From contig NZ_CP040005.1 in assembly GCF_005696555.1 (NCBI RefSeq), positions 310,001 to 374,000 of the forward strand: a stretch of 64,000 nt of DNA. The letters are read 5' to 3'. This DNA is from Actinomyces sp. oral taxon 171 str. F0337. Lineage in GTDB: Bacteria; Actinomycetota; Actinomycetes; Actinomycetales; Actinomycetaceae. Below, piece after piece: positions 8,366 to 16,890 of this stretch. How positions within the stretch are numbered: position 1 is the stretch's first letter; every line of letters begins with the position of its first letter. A program made the position numbers and the translations under genes. Below the pieces are notes generated by a model, which made no database searches, had not been told where the DNA came from, and was given only the letters and a program-made list of their open reading frames with translations.

Positions 8366-9295
8366 TCAGCTGTCGCGGGCGCCGTGCGGGCCGCGTCGGG
8401 CGACGAGCCAGGCGGCGGTGCCCCCGACGGCCAGCACGCCGGCCACGTGGGTGATCATCGAGGCCCGGGTCGACAGGCTCGGGGGCTCCCAGCGCGGCCG
8501 CAGGCGCACCGGGCGGGCGAAGTCGCGCACCGGCCAGTCCCGCTCCTGCGCCAGGCGTCGCAGGTCCCGGTCGGGGTTGACCGCGACGGGATGACCGACG
8601 GCGCTGAGCATCGGCTCATCGGAGATGGAGTCGGAGTAGGACCAGCACCGGGACAGGTCGATGCCGTGGGCGGCGGCGTCCTCGCGCAGCGCCACCACCT
8701 TCTCCGCGTGCAGCATGGAGCGGGAGATGCGCCCGGTGAACAGGCCGTCCTCGCCGACCTCCATGTGGGTGGCCACGGCCCGGTCGGCCCCGACGAGGCG
8801 GGCGATGGGGGAGACCATCTCGGCGATGGAGGCCGAGACCACCACGACGTCGTGCCCGGCCCGGCGGTGGCCCTCGATGAGGTCGAGGGCCTCGGCGTAG
8901 ACGGCCGGCTCGATAGCCGTGGTCAGGGCGCCCTCCACAACCTCCACCAGCTCTCGGCGGCTGATGCCGGCGGACATGAGGGCCAGGTGCTCCATGAGAC
9001 TGCTGGACCGCTGGGTGCCGGCGCCCACCAGGAGGTAGGGGAGCTGGGCGATGAGCCCGTGGGCCAGCGCCCGTGAGGAGATGAGGCCGCTGCGCCGCAT
9101 CGGGGTGCCCAGCGCCCAGGTCGACGACGTCGCCAGGATCGTCTTGTCCAGGTCGAAGTAGGCCGCCGCGCGGTGCCCGGCGGGCGAGGGGCCGACAGCT
9201 GGGCGCCCCGGCGCCACCGGTGGGGCGGTCGGTGCCGTCACCGGTGAGGTCGCTGGCAGTCGGGAGAGGTCGCTTGCGCGGTCCTGCGCGCTCAT
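8366..9295 (-). CDS. HAD-superfamily subfamily IB phosphatase (SerB-like), membrane-anchored
   Basis: A 309-residue protein. A 45-residue Pro/Ala leader precedes motif I, AYFDLDKTI, with the nucleophile and acid at Asp48 and Asp50. Motif II is VVVSAS, a lysine follows in HAEKVVAL, and motif IV is YSDSISDEPML. The order and spacing fit the HAD-IB group related to phosphoserine phosphatase. A single hydrophobic helix near residues 283-300 (MITHVAGVLAVGGTAAWLV) probably anchors the protein in the membrane. The substrate is unknown; the gene sits next to a Tad-type secretion cluster, an arrangement seen in many actinobacteria. It is convergent with the Fic-like gene, 37 bp apart. Confidence 0.85.
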   Translation of the reverse strand: MSAQDRASDLSRLPATSPVTAPTAPPVAPGRPAVGPSPAGHRAAAYFDLDKTILATSSTWALGTPMRRSGLISSRALAHGLIAQLPYLLVGAGTQRSSSLMEHLALMSAGISRRELVEVVEGALTTAIEPAVYAEALDLIEGHRRAGHDVVVVSASIAEMVSPIARLVGADRAVATHMEVGEDGLFTGRISRSMLHAEKVVALREDAAAHGIDLSRCWSYSDSISDEPMLSAVGHPVAVNPDRDLRRLAQERDWPVRDFARPVRLRPRWEPPSLSTRASMITHVAGVLAVGGTAAWLVARRGPHGARDS

Positions 9296-9347
9296 GACCC
9301 CATCTCATCACGAGCCGGACCCCGGTGTCAGGCGAGTCAGCCCCTCA

Positions 9348-9411
9348 GTGGCCTCCGTGGCCTCCGTGGCCTCCGTGGCCTCCGTGGTCTCCCGCGGTCT
9401 CCCGCGGTCTC
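9348..9411. repeat. Short tandem repeats, (GTGGCCTCC)n then a 10-bp unit
   Basis: About five copies of the 9-mer GTGGCCTCC run into copies of a related unit ending in CGCGGTCTCC. They lie in the 408-bp gap between the HAD gene and the CpaE-like gene (9296-9703). The rest of that gap shows nothing I can name apart from the ribosome binding site before 9704. Confidence 0.75.
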
Positions 9412-9703
9412 CGGCTTCGCCGCCGGTTCCCTGGTCAGCTGTGACCGGCAGTGACTGGCAGCGGCCAGGTGCGGCGGGCGCGGGGCCACAGGCTCGTTTC
9501 TGCAGCTCGTCTCCACAGGCCCGACGACGTCGATGGGCGCAGCCGCGGGCGGGCCCGCACCCTGGTGGGGAGCCGCCCCAGCGCCCCAGTACCGCCGTGC
9601 GGGGTGACGGACAGGGAACCGTGACGACGGCTGTGAAGACGGCCGGGAGCCCTCGGGGGAAGGTTCGGGAAGACGGTGGAGATACGTGAAGGAGAGGGAG
9701 ACG

Positions 9704-10945
9704 ATGCCGCTGAGGATTCCTGTGAGGGCGACACGTGTGCCTGCGGGGGACGGCACATGGCAGTGGGAGCAGGAGGAGGAGACGCTGACCATTCCGGCAG
9801 TGGTGGATCCCGAGGACGAGGCGACACCGGATCAGGGAGAGAAGGCTGTCGCCGCCGGGGCAGCGCAGGCAGCCCGGGTCGGGCCGGAAACGGGGCGGAC
9901 GGCGGCGTGGGACGGCCAGGACGTCGCCTTCTCTCCCCTGAGGCCCTCCGCCGACAGGCCTGGGCGGCCAGGGGGTGACGCGCAGGCGGAGGAGGGGGTG
10001 ATGCGCTCAGAGCATGCCGCCCAGGTCCTGGCCGTCACCGGCGCCCGTGGGGGCCTGGGGGCCAGCGTCCTGCTGCTGCACCTGGCGTGGGCGCTGGGCC
10101 GCGCGGGCAGGCGGGTGGCGATGATGGACCTCGACCCCGTCGGTGGCCTGGACCTCCTGTGCGGGGAGAGCGTCCTGACCGGACTGCGCTGGGCGGACCT
10201 CCCGGCTGAGGAGTCGGCCTTCCGGCCCGGCCACCTCGTCGGGGCCCTGCCCGTGTGGCACGCCATGCCGGTCCTCACCGGGGACGTGCGCGGAGGACCC
10301 CGGCCCTGCGCGGAGGCGGTCCTGGAGGCGATGCGGGCCGAGCACGACGTCGTCCTGGTCGACCTGCCCCGAGGGGCGCCCCCGCCCCCGGGTGCCCGGG
10401 TCCTGCTCATCACCGGACTCGACCTGCGCTCGGCGATCGCCGCCGAGAGCATCGCCTCGCGACTGCGGGGCGCGGTGTCCGGGGGTGCTGAAGTCACCGG
10501 TACCGCTCCAGGGGCGCCGGTCTGGCTCGTGGTGCGCCAGGTGGGTGAGGACGTCGTCGCCGAGGACCTCGAGCTCATCACCGGCTGCCCGGTCCTGGGG
10601 CAGGTCCCCACCGACCGGGTCCTGGCCAAGCGGCTGGCCCTCGGAGAGGACCCGGTGCGGGCCCGCTCGGCCATCCGGCGCGCCGCCAGCGCCCTGGCCC
10701 AGGAACTGCTGTCCCGGCTCCCTGGAGCCGCGGCGTCGGGGCCGGCGAGGGGCGGTGCCGGGCCCGCCTCCGGCCCGGCTGGTGCCGTAGCCGGCCAAGG
10801 GGATCAGGAGGCGGGGAGCCAGTCAACGAACCGGCCAACGAATCAGCCAACGAACCGGCCAACGAATCAGCCAATGAACCAGCCAATGAATCAGCCAATG
10901 AACCAGCAAAAGAACCAGTCAAGGAGTCAGTCATGGTCCCGATGA
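9704..10945 (+). CDS. CpaE/Ssd-type MinD-like ATPase of a Tad secretion cluster
   Basis: A 413-residue protein with an acidic N-terminal region of about 100 residues, then a MinD/CpaE-like domain. The P-loop reads TGARGGLGASVLL: the deviant KGGxGK[S/T] motif without either lysine, a change known in septum-site-determining (Ssd) homologues of actinobacteria. MMDLDPVGG matches the following Walker A-prime aspartate motif. The role is probably assembly or localisation of the TadA machine rather than strong ATP hydrolysis. The last 45 residues are an Asn/Gln/Pro-rich tail encoded by 12-bp repeats. The ATG at 9704 is favoured by AAGGAGAGGG just upstream; an in-frame GTG lies at 9686. The end overlaps tadA by 13 nt. 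Confidence 0.78.
   Translation: MPLRIPVRATRVPAGDGTWQWEQEEETLTIPAVVDPEDEATPDQGEKAVAAGAAQAARVGPETGRTAAWDGQDVAFSPLRPSADRPGRPGGDAQAEEGVMRSEHAAQVLAVTGARGGLGASVLLLHLAWALGRAGRRVAMMDLDPVGGLDLLCGESVLTGLRWADLPAEESAFRPGHLVGALPVWHAMPVLTGDVRGGPRPCAEAVLEAMRAEHDVVLVDLPRGAPPPPGARVLLITGLDLRSAIAAESIASRLRGAVSGGAEVTGTAPGAPVWLVVRQVGEDVVAEDLELITGCPVLGQVPTDRVLAKRLALGEDPVRARSAIRRAASALAQELLSRLPGAAASGPARGGAGPASGPAGAVAGQGDQEAGSQSTNRPTNQPTNRPTNQPMNQPMNQPMNQQKNQSRSQSWSR
10823..10920 (+). repeat. 12-bp coding tandem repeat encoding N-[QR]-P-[TM] units
   Basis: About eight copies of a 12-bp unit of the form CCAACGAACCGG / CCAATGAATCAG, partly alternating as 24-bp pairs. It encodes the Asn-Gln/Arg-Pro-Thr/Met tail of the CpaE-like protein, so copy changes would lengthen or shorten the tail without shifting the frame. 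Confidence 0.85.
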
Positions 10946-12192
10946 GTCCCGATCACCCCGACGTCCCCGGTGGCGTCACAGGAGGCGACGGCCCCGAGCT
11001 CGCCCGCGTCCGCAGCGCCCTGGCCCGCGGCGTGGGCCTGGAGGATGCCCTCAACGACGCCGCCGCCCCCGCCACCGGCCAGGTGGGGATGACTCGTCTC
11101 GGTCAGCGAGTGCGCGCCGACGTCGACGGCGCCGGGCCGCTCCTCCAGCCCCTCATCGAGACCGACGGCGTCACCGACGTCCTCGTCAGCGGTGGGCACA
11201 CCTGGATCGACCGAGGGCACGGCCTCGAACCCGTCCCTGAAGCCACCATGGAGGAGCCCGAGGCGCGGACCCTGGCCGTGCGCATGGCCGCCTCCGCCCA
11301 CAAGCGCCTCGACGACGCCAGCCCCGTCGTCGACGCCACCCTGCCCGACGGCACCCGCCTCAACGCGGTCCTACCGCCCCTGAGCGCCGACGGCACCCTC
11401 ATCAGCCTGCGCACCAAGCGCCGCCGCGGCTTCACCTTGGACGAGCTCACCGCCGCCGGCACCGTCGCCCCCGGCCTCGACGACGTCCTGGCCGCCCTCG
11501 TGACCGGCCGCGCCAGCTGCCTGGTCACCGGCGCCACCGGCACCGGCAAGACCACCCTCCTGGCCGCCCTGCTCTCACTCGTCCCGGCAACCGAGCGCAT
11601 CGTGTGCATCGAGGAGGCCAGCGAGCTGCGCCCCCACCACCCTCACGTCGTCCACCTCCAGGAGCGCGGCGCCAACGTCCAGGGCGTCGGGGCGGTCTCC
11701 ATGACCTCCCTGGTGCGCACCGCCCTGCGCATACGGCCCGACCGGATCGTCCTGGGCGAGTGCCGCGGGCCCGAGGTGCGCGACGTCCTCACCGCCCTCA
11801 ACACCGGGCACGAGGGCGGCTGGGCCACCCTCCACGCCAACTCGCCCGCCGACGTCCCCGCCCGCCTGACCGCCCTGGGGGCGCTCGCGGGACTCGATGA
11901 GGCGGCCGTCGCCGCCCAGGCGGCCAGCGCGCTCGACGCCGTCGTCCACCTGCGCCGGCAGGCCGGCACCGCCGGGGCGCGCCGCTTCGTGGCCTCCGTG
12001 GGCGTGCTGCGGCGCGAGACGACCCCGGCCGGAGCGGTCCTCATCTGCGAGGAGGCCCTCCGCGTGGCAGACGACGGTCGCCTCAGCCCCGGCCCGGCCG
12101 CGGCGGCGCTGCGAGAGCGGATCGGCCCGCAGGCCTTGACGCGCACTGGTCTCGACGGGCTGCCCGGGCCGGGGGAGAGGAGACCCACGTGA
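10933..12192 (+). CDS. tadA: TadA/CpaF secretion ATPase
   Basis: A 419-residue type II/IV secretion ATPase of the CpaF/TadA kind. An N-terminal region precedes the conserved block TDVLVSGGHTWIDRG. The Walker A motif is GATGTGKTT (residues 200-208), followed by the acidic Asp-box-like IEEASELRPHHP, the Walker B region DRIVLGECRG and the His box TGHEGGWATLHAN. It would power Tad/Flp-type pilus or secretion assembly on the cytoplasmic face. AAGGAG lies 7 nt before the ATG at 10933, inside the end of the upstream gene. The downstream TadB-TadC gene overlaps by 4 nt, so the three form one operon. Confidence 0.9.
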   Translation: MVPMSPDHPDVPGGVTGGDGPELARVRSALARGVGLEDALNDAAAPATGQVGMTRLGQRVRADVDGAGPLLQPLIETDGVTDVLVSGGHTWIDRGHGLEPVPEATMEEPEARTLAVRMAASAHKRLDDASPVVDATLPDGTRLNAVLPPLSADGTLISLRTKRRRGFTLDELTAAGTVAPGLDDVLAALVTGRASCLVTGATGTGKTTLLAALLSLVPATERIVCIEEASELRPHHPHVVHLQERGANVQGVGAVSMTSLVRTALRIRPDRIVLGECRGPEVRDVLTALNTGHEGGWATLHANSPADVPARLTALGALAGLDEAAVAAQAASALDAVVHLRRQAGTAGARRFVASVGVLRRETTPAGAVLICEEALRVADDGRLSPGPAAAALRERIGPQALTRTGLDGLPGPGERRPT

Positions 12193-13490
12193 TTGGAACG
12201 ACCAGCATGACCTGCGTGATGGGACCCGTCGCGCTCCTGCCCCCTGCCGGGCACCTGGTCGGCCCGGTGGGTGGACCGGTTCCGGGCGCCTGGATCGCGG
12301 CGGTCCTGGTCGCCCTGGCCACCGCCGTGGTCCTGCTGCCGGCCCGCCGCGGTCTGCCCCGCAGCTGGACCACGGGTGCCCCCGCGGCCGAGGAGCGCCC
12401 GTCGATCGGGCAGGCGGCTCTCACCGCGCTGCGCTCCCGACGCTCCGGATCACCTGAACCGGACCTCGGCCTGCTGCTCACCGAGGTCGCCAGCCTCCTG
12501 CGCGTCGGTGCGACCCCGCAACGTGCCTGGACACGCGCCTGTCAACGCGCCGGCCTCACCGAGGGCACCGAGCCCGACGGCGACGGCGTCCCACCAGTGC
12601 TGCGAGCGCTCGCGGACCTCCAGCACGACTCGTGGCTGCCCCGATGGAGCGATGGGCGCCTGCACTGGCACCCGCCCCCGAGAGGGCGGCGGGTCCGGCA
12701 GCGGCGGGCCACCGCCGCAGGGGTGCCGGGCGCCATCGCCTCCTGCCGCCTGTCGACCGCCCTGGGGGCGCCCCTGGCCGACATCCTCCAGACCGTGGCG
12801 GGCGGGGTCGCCGAGTCCGGTCAGGCCGAGGCCTCCCGCCGGGCCGCTCTGGCCGGTCCCCGCACCACCGCGCGGCTCCTGGCCTGTCTGCCCGTGGTCG
12901 GCCTGGGACTGGGGATGCTCGTGGGCGCCGACCCCGCCTCCCTCCTGCTCGACGGCGGTGTCGGCAGCGCCGTGGGGGCGCTCGGCATCGTGCTCATGGC
13001 GGTGGGGCACCTGGTGACCAGGCGCCTGATACGCGCTGCGACGGCTGACGGCGACGCCGTCGACGAGGCCCTGGTCCTGGACCTGGCTGCCGCCGCTCTG
13101 AGCGCCGGGGCCTCGGTGCCCGGGGTGCTGACCGCCTTGGGTGAGGCCCTGGAGGAGGAGGGCGCCGGCGTCGTGGGGCGGGCCCTGCTGCTGGGCGCCC
13201 CGTGGGAGGAGGCCTGGCAGGCGCCCGACGACGAGCAGTGGAGGGCACAGCGCTCCCGCCTGGAGTCCTGTCTGCGCCCGGGCTGGGAGGACGGGGCCTC
13301 ACCGTCCGCTCTCCTGGCGGCGACGGCGGCGAGCCTGCGCGCAGGGCGGCACGCTCGCGATGAGGAGGCCGCCGAGCGCCTGGCGGTGCGCCTCGTCCTG
13401 CCGCTGGGAGCCTGTCACCTGCCGGCCTTCGTCATCCTGGGGATCGCGCCGGTCGTCGCCTCGGTCGGCATGAGCATGCTCACCGGGTGA
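12189..13490 (+). CDS. TadB-TadC fusion, type II secretion F-domain membrane protein
   Basis: A 433-residue protein that appears to join two usually separate subunits. The first half (to about residue 260) has an N-terminal helix, a cytoplasmic F-domain with LLLTEVASLLRVGATPQRAW and STALGAPLADILQTVA, and a helix pair as in TadB. The second half repeats the pattern with LVLDLAAAALSAGASVPGVL and a C-terminal helix RLVLPLGACHLPAFVILGIAP, as in TadC. It would form the inner-membrane platform for TadA. No Flp pilin, TadE, TadF or prepilin peptidase gene follows before the unrelated gene at 13635. Confidence 0.82.
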   Translation: MIGTTSMTCVMGPVALLPPAGHLVGPVGGPVPGAWIAAVLVALATAVVLLPARRGLPRSWTTGAPAAEERPSIGQAALTALRSRRSGSPEPDLGLLLTEVASLLRVGATPQRAWTRACQRAGLTEGTEPDGDGVPPVLRALADLQHDSWLPRWSDGRLHWHPPPRGRRVRQRRATAAGVPGAIASCRLSTALGAPLADILQTVAGGVAESGQAEASRRAALAGPRTTARLLACLPVVGLGLGMLVGADPASLLLDGGVGSAVGALGIVLMAVGHLVTRRLIRAATADGDAVDEALVLDLAAAALSAGASVPGVLTALGEALEEEGAGVVGRALLLGAPWEEAWQAPDDEQWRAQRSRLESCLRPGWEDGASPSALLAATAASLRAGRHARDEEAAERLAVRLVLPLGACHLPAFVILGIAPVVASVGMSMLTG

Positions 13491-13634
13491 ACGCGGCCCG
13501 CCCTGCCAGCGCGGCCTGTCCCGGGGACGCTCCTGGCCGCCCACTGGCCCGAGGCCCTCGTCCGAGGCTCTCAGAGCCGGGGACTCCTGCCCTTTCGGGT
13601 GCGCGGACCCCCGGCGGCCTGGCACGATGGGGGC

Positions 13635-14147
13635 ATGGCACTGTCGAAGAAGCTCCTGAGCCGCGACGAGGTCGTGGTGCGGCACATGCACACCCACATC
13701 AAGGTCCTCCTGTGGCGGTTCGTCGTTGAGATCCTCCTGCTCGCGGTCGGCGTCGTCGCCTCGGTCATGGCACCCGCCAGCTGGCAGCCCTGGGGCATCC
13801 TGGCGATCTGGGTGGCGGTCCTTGTCCTGAGCGTCCCCCTGCTGCTCGTGCCGTGGCTGCAGTGGTACATGCACACCTACACCGTCACCACCAAGCGCAT
13901 CATCACCCGCTCCGGCATCATCAGCCGTGCCGGCCACGACCTGCCCCTGACCCGGATCTCCGACATCCAGCTGGACAAGGACGTCACTGACCGCTTCTTC
14001 GGCTGCGGCACGCTGGCCCTGCAGACCTCCGCCGATGACCCGCTCCTCCTGCATGACGTTCCCCAGGTGGAGAAGGTCCAGGTCGAGATCTCCAACCTGA
14101 TCTTCAACGACACCCAGGGCGCCATCGACGCCGACCCCCGCAGCTGA
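13635..14147 (+). CDS. PH-domain (DUF304/bPH2) membrane protein
   Basis: A 170-residue protein with two membrane helices (about residues 30-75) followed by a bacterial PH-like domain: YTVTTKRIITRSGIISR, then DLPLTRISDIQLDKD. This is the YdbS/YdbT-type arrangement, in which the PH domain sits on the cytoplasmic side next to the membrane. Function in the family is poorly defined. The ATG at 13635 is chosen because it gives the usual short N-terminus. It is 144 bp from the Tad cluster and appears independent of it. Confidence 0.8.
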   Translation: MALSKKLLSRDEVVVRHMHTHIKVLLWRFVVEILLLAVGVVASVMAPASWQPWGILAIWVAVLVLSVPLLLVPWLQWYMHTYTVTTKRIITRSGIISRAGHDLPLTRISDIQLDKDVTDRFFGCGTLALQTSADDPLLLHDVPQVEKVQVEISNLIFNDTQGAIDADPRS

Positions 14148-14184
14148 GCGGCTCCGGCGCGTAGATATGTAGATATATGAAGAG

Positions 14185-14229
14185 ACGACGGCCGCCGGTT
14201 CCCCAGAGGGGGCCGGCGGCCGCCGTCGT
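14185..14229. terminator. Strong GC-rich hairpin between convergent genes
   Basis: ACGACGG-CCGCCGG pairs with CCGGCGGCCGCCGTCGT, leaving a 3-nt bulge and a loop rich in C and G. It separates the PH-domain gene (ends 14147) from ahpD (ends 14248). A few T residues follow on the minus strand. Confidence 0.65.
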
Positions 14230-14247
14230 GATCGTGTCGGGGCCGGG

Positions 14248-14778
14248 TCAGTCGAGGGTCTCGACGACGCCGACCGCCTGAGCCACGCCGGTCAGGGTGG
14301 CGGCGATGCGCACGGCCTCCCAGACCTGCTCGGTGCTCAGGCCCTCGCCGCGCACCGTGGCCTCGTGGGCGGTCACGCACTTCTCACAGCCGTTGATGGT
14401 GGACACGGCCAGGCTCCACAGCTCGAAGTCGACCTTCTCTACGCCACCGGAGGTGCCGATGATGTTCATGCGCAGGCCCATGCGCTCGTTCTCGTAGGCC
14501 GAGCCCAGGAAGTGGCGCGTGCGGTAGGCGACGTTGTTCATCGCCATGATGGAGGCGGCGCCCAGGGCGGCGCTGATGGCCTCCTCGGACAGGTGGGTGC
14601 GGGCGTCCTCCATGACCTGGACCAGGACGGACTCGTTGCGGGTCGCGGCGGCCGCGGCCACGAAGGTGCCCCACTGCTGCTGCTCGGTCAGCGAGGAGGA
14701 GCGGGACAGGGTGGACAGGTTGAGGGAGAGGTCCTTGGCCCACTCGGGCAGGGCGGAGCGCAGGTTGTCGATGCTCAT
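14248..14778 (-). CDS. ahpD: Alkyl hydroperoxide reductase accessory protein AhpD
   Basis: A 176-residue CMD/AhpD-fold protein. The catalytic set is visible: [22 protein letters not shown] gives the acid Glu119, the CxxC pair Cys131/Cys134 and His138, matching mycobacterial AhpD (E118, C130, C133, H137). AhpD recycles oxidised AhpC with reducing power passed on by lipoyl/dihydrolipoamide partners. The gene lies 59 nt downstream of ahpC on the same strand and is probably cotranscribed with it. Confidence 0.93.
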   Translation of the reverse strand: MSIDNLRSALPEWAKDLSLNLSTLSRSSSLTEQQQWGTFVAAAAATRNESVLVQVMEDARTHLSEEAISAALGAASIMAMNNVAYRTRHFLGSAYENERMGLRMNIIGTSGGVEKVDFELWSLAVSTINGCEKCVTAHEATVRGEGLSTEQVWEAVRIAATLTGVAQAVGVVETLD

Positions 14779-14837
14779 GTGTTCTCGTTTCGTCGTCGTT
14801 CAGGTGGTGGAGGCCGGGAGGCCGGGGCTCGTGCCCG

Positions 14838-15416
14838 TCAGCTCATCTCGCCGAGGGCGTCGATGGTGGCGGCGCCGGCCTGCCAGTTGCAGGCGCACAG
14901 CTCGTCGGACTGGAGGGCGTCGAGCTGGCGCAGGACCTCCTCGGTGTTGCGGCCCACGGAGTCGGCGGTCACGGAGACCGACTGGATGACGTTGTGGGGG
15001 TCGATGATGAAGGTGGCGCGGTCGGCCTCACCGGTGGCGCGCTTGATGCCCAGGGCCTCGGTGAGCTCGCGGTTGAGGTCGCTGGCCATGGGGAAGGGCA
15101 GGTCCTGGAGCTTGTCGTGGCTGCGGCGCCAGGCGTAGTGGGTGTACTCGTTGTCCACCGAGACGCCCACGACCTCGCAGTCGCGGTCCTTGAAGTCCTG
15201 GTAGAGGTCGCCGAAGGCGGCGATCTCGGTGGGGCACACGAAGGTGAAGTCCTTGGGCCAGAAGAAGACGACGCGCCAGGTGCCGGCGGGGACCTGCGAG
15301 GAGACGGTGGTGAAGTAGTCCTCGGGCTTGCTGGCCTCAACCTCCTTGAGGTTGCCGGGAACGACGGCGGTGAGCTCGTAGGCGGGGAACTGGTCTCCGA
15401 TGGTGAGAACGGCCAT
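14838..15416 (-). CDS. ahpC: Peroxiredoxin AhpC
   Basis: A 192-residue two-Cys peroxiredoxin. The peroxidatic Cys61 is in DFTFVCPTEI. The C-terminal DELCACNW motif carries Cys174 and Cys176, the three-cysteine pattern of Mycobacterium tuberculosis AhpC. It reduces alkyl and hydrogen peroxides and peroxynitrite in the cytoplasm with AhpD as reductant. The start is the ATG at 15416, preceded by AGGAGG at an ideal distance; longer upstream frames lack this. A sigma70-type promoter and a palindrome lie upstream. Confidence 0.94.
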   Translation of the reverse strand: MAVLTIGDQFPAYELTAVVPGNLKEVEASKPEDYFTTVSSQVPAGTWRVVFFWPKDFTFVCPTEIAAFGDLYQDFKDRDCEVVGVSVDNEYTHYAWRRSHDKLQDLPFPMASDLNRELTEALGIKRATGEADRATFIIDPHNVIQSVSVTADSVGRNTEEVLRQLDALQSDELCACNWQAGAATIDALGEMS

Positions 15417-15518
15417 GGGTGCCTCCTGAATGATGCGAATCGCGGTGCGAGTTGGTGCGGTCTGCGCTGGCCTGCGCCGGCCCAGGTAGGGCCGGTGCGG
15501 GGCGGCTCCGTCGGTCCA

Positions 15519-15547
15519 ACCGTAGGACGCCGGCCTCATAAGTGCAA
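15519..15547 (-). promoter_or_regulatory. ahpC promoter
   Basis: On the minus strand TTGCAC (15547-15542) is followed after exactly 17 nt by TACGGT (15524-15519), a good -35/-10 pair about 100 nt before the ahpC start. Confidence 0.6.
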
Positions 15548-15565
15548 CTAAAACTTGTCCTATTT

Positions 15566-15586
15566 TTAAGAAGGTATGCCTTATCT
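15566..15586. promoter_or_regulatory. Palindrome upstream of the ahpC -35 box, candidate operator
   Basis: AAGGTATGCCTT (15571-15582) is a near-perfect palindrome in an AT-rich stretch about 20 bp upstream of the ahpC -35. Its core resembles half of a DtxR-type box. The position would suit an activator or metal/peroxide sensor; the identity of the regulator is not visible. Confidence 0.35.
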
Positions 15587-15727
15587 GGTGGTGTTGCGGT
15601 GACACCTCCCGGGTGCTCGTTCATGTCCGCTGCGTGGACACCTCCGCCTGCCGGTCCGCCCATACGGAATGAGTCGACGCCCTGCGGTGTTGCTCCACCA
15701 CCGCCGCACACCAGATCAGGAGAAGTC

Positions 15728-16780
15728 ATGAGCCCCCGTCTCAGCCGGATCAGCGTCCTCGAACAGGTCCCCCTCTTCGAAGGGGGAGAGACCCGCCAGA
15801 CCCTGGAGGACCTCGTCCGCCTGGGGCGCGGCCTGGAGGAGTCCGGCTACCACCGCTTCTGGCTGGCCGAGCACCACAGCACCGGATCCTTCCTGTCGTC
15901 GGCGCCCGACCTGCTCATGATGCACATCCTGGACGCCACCGACCGCATCCGCGTGGGCTCGGGCGGCGTCATGGCCATGCACTACGGCTCGCTCCAGATG
16001 GCCGAGCGCTTCGCCACCCTGGCCACCCTCCACCCCGGCCGCGTCGACATGGGCCTGGGCCGCGCCCCCGGCGGGGACATGCGCGCGGCCGGAGCCCTCA
16101 ACCAGGGACGCGTCATTGACCCCGACGCCATCAACACCCTCATCGAGGAGACGGTCGCTCTCCTGCGCGACGACCTGCCGGCCACGCATCCCTACGCCTC
16201 CATCGAGGTCCGCCCCCGCCCGGCCCAGATGCCGGAGGTCTGGCTCCTGGGCTCCTCGGGCCAGTCGGCCGCCTGGGCCGGCGCCCACGACCTCAACTAC
16301 GCCTACGCCCAGTTCTTCAGCGGCCGCCAGCAGGTCGAGATCATGAACCACTACCGCGCCCACCTCCCCGAGGGCCCAGGGACCCGAGTCGACGGCGCAT
16401 CCGGCGGCGTCGTGAGCTCCGGCCCCGGCGCCATCCACGGGGGCCAGACCCTCTCCGCCCTGTGCGTCAGTGCCGCCGCCACCCGCGAGGAGGCCCATGA
16501 GCAGGCCCTTGTCGCCGCCGACGCCCGCTTCAGCCTGCGCACCGGCCGCCCCATGCACTTCCGTGACCCGGCCACCCTCGACGCCGCCTACCGCGCTGAG
16601 GTCGAGCGCTACCTCGAGCGCGACACCGCCATCATCGTGGGCACCTACGACGAGGTCGCCCGGGTCCTGTCCTCCTTCGCCGAGAACCACGGCACCGAGG
16701 AGGTCATGCTCATCAGCTACATCGACGACGTCGAGGTCAAGACCCGCCAGTACGCCGAGCTCGCCTCCCGGCTCCTGTGA
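15728..16780 (+). CDS. LLM-class flavin-dependent oxidoreductase (bacterial luciferase-like)
   Basis: A 350-residue TIM-barrel monooxygenase of the YhbW-like group. Marks include RFWLAEHHSTGSFLSSAPDL near the N-terminus, RIRVGSGGVMAMHYGSLQMAE, then HPGRVDMGLGRAPG, which together form the FMN/F420 pocket region. AGGAG lies 6 nt before the ATG at 15728. It is divergent from ahpC across a 311-bp gap that also holds one TGTCCA-type motif (about 15616-15642). The substrate is unknown; reduced FMN and oxygen use is a family inference. Confidence 0.85.
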   Translation: MSPRLSRISVLEQVPLFEGGETRQTLEDLVRLGRGLEESGYHRFWLAEHHSTGSFLSSAPDLLMMHILDATDRIRVGSGGVMAMHYGSLQMAERFATLATLHPGRVDMGLGRAPGGDMRAAGALNQGRVIDPDAINTLIEETVALLRDDLPATHPYASIEVRPRPAQMPEVWLLGSSGQSAAWAGAHDLNYAYAQFFSGRQQVEIMNHYRAHLPEGPGTRVDGASGGVVSSGPGAIHGGQTLSALCVSAAATREEAHEQALVAADARFSLRTGRPMHFRDPATLDAAYRAEVERYLERDTAIIVGTYDEVARVLSSFAENHGTEEVMLISYIDDVEVKTRQYAELASRLL

Positions 16781-16890
16781 GCCGGCGGTCTTTTGTCTCC
16801 GCACGTCCGAGGTGTGCTCGGGAGGGATCCCGGGCAGGGCGGTCGCCCTGGAGCCGACGGCGGGCCGAGGGGAGAGGGCTGCTGGGTCAC

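Noticed and set aside
10823..10920. CRISPR array or intergenic minisatellite
   Set aside because: The 12-bp repeat is in frame at the end of a coding region and has no spacers.
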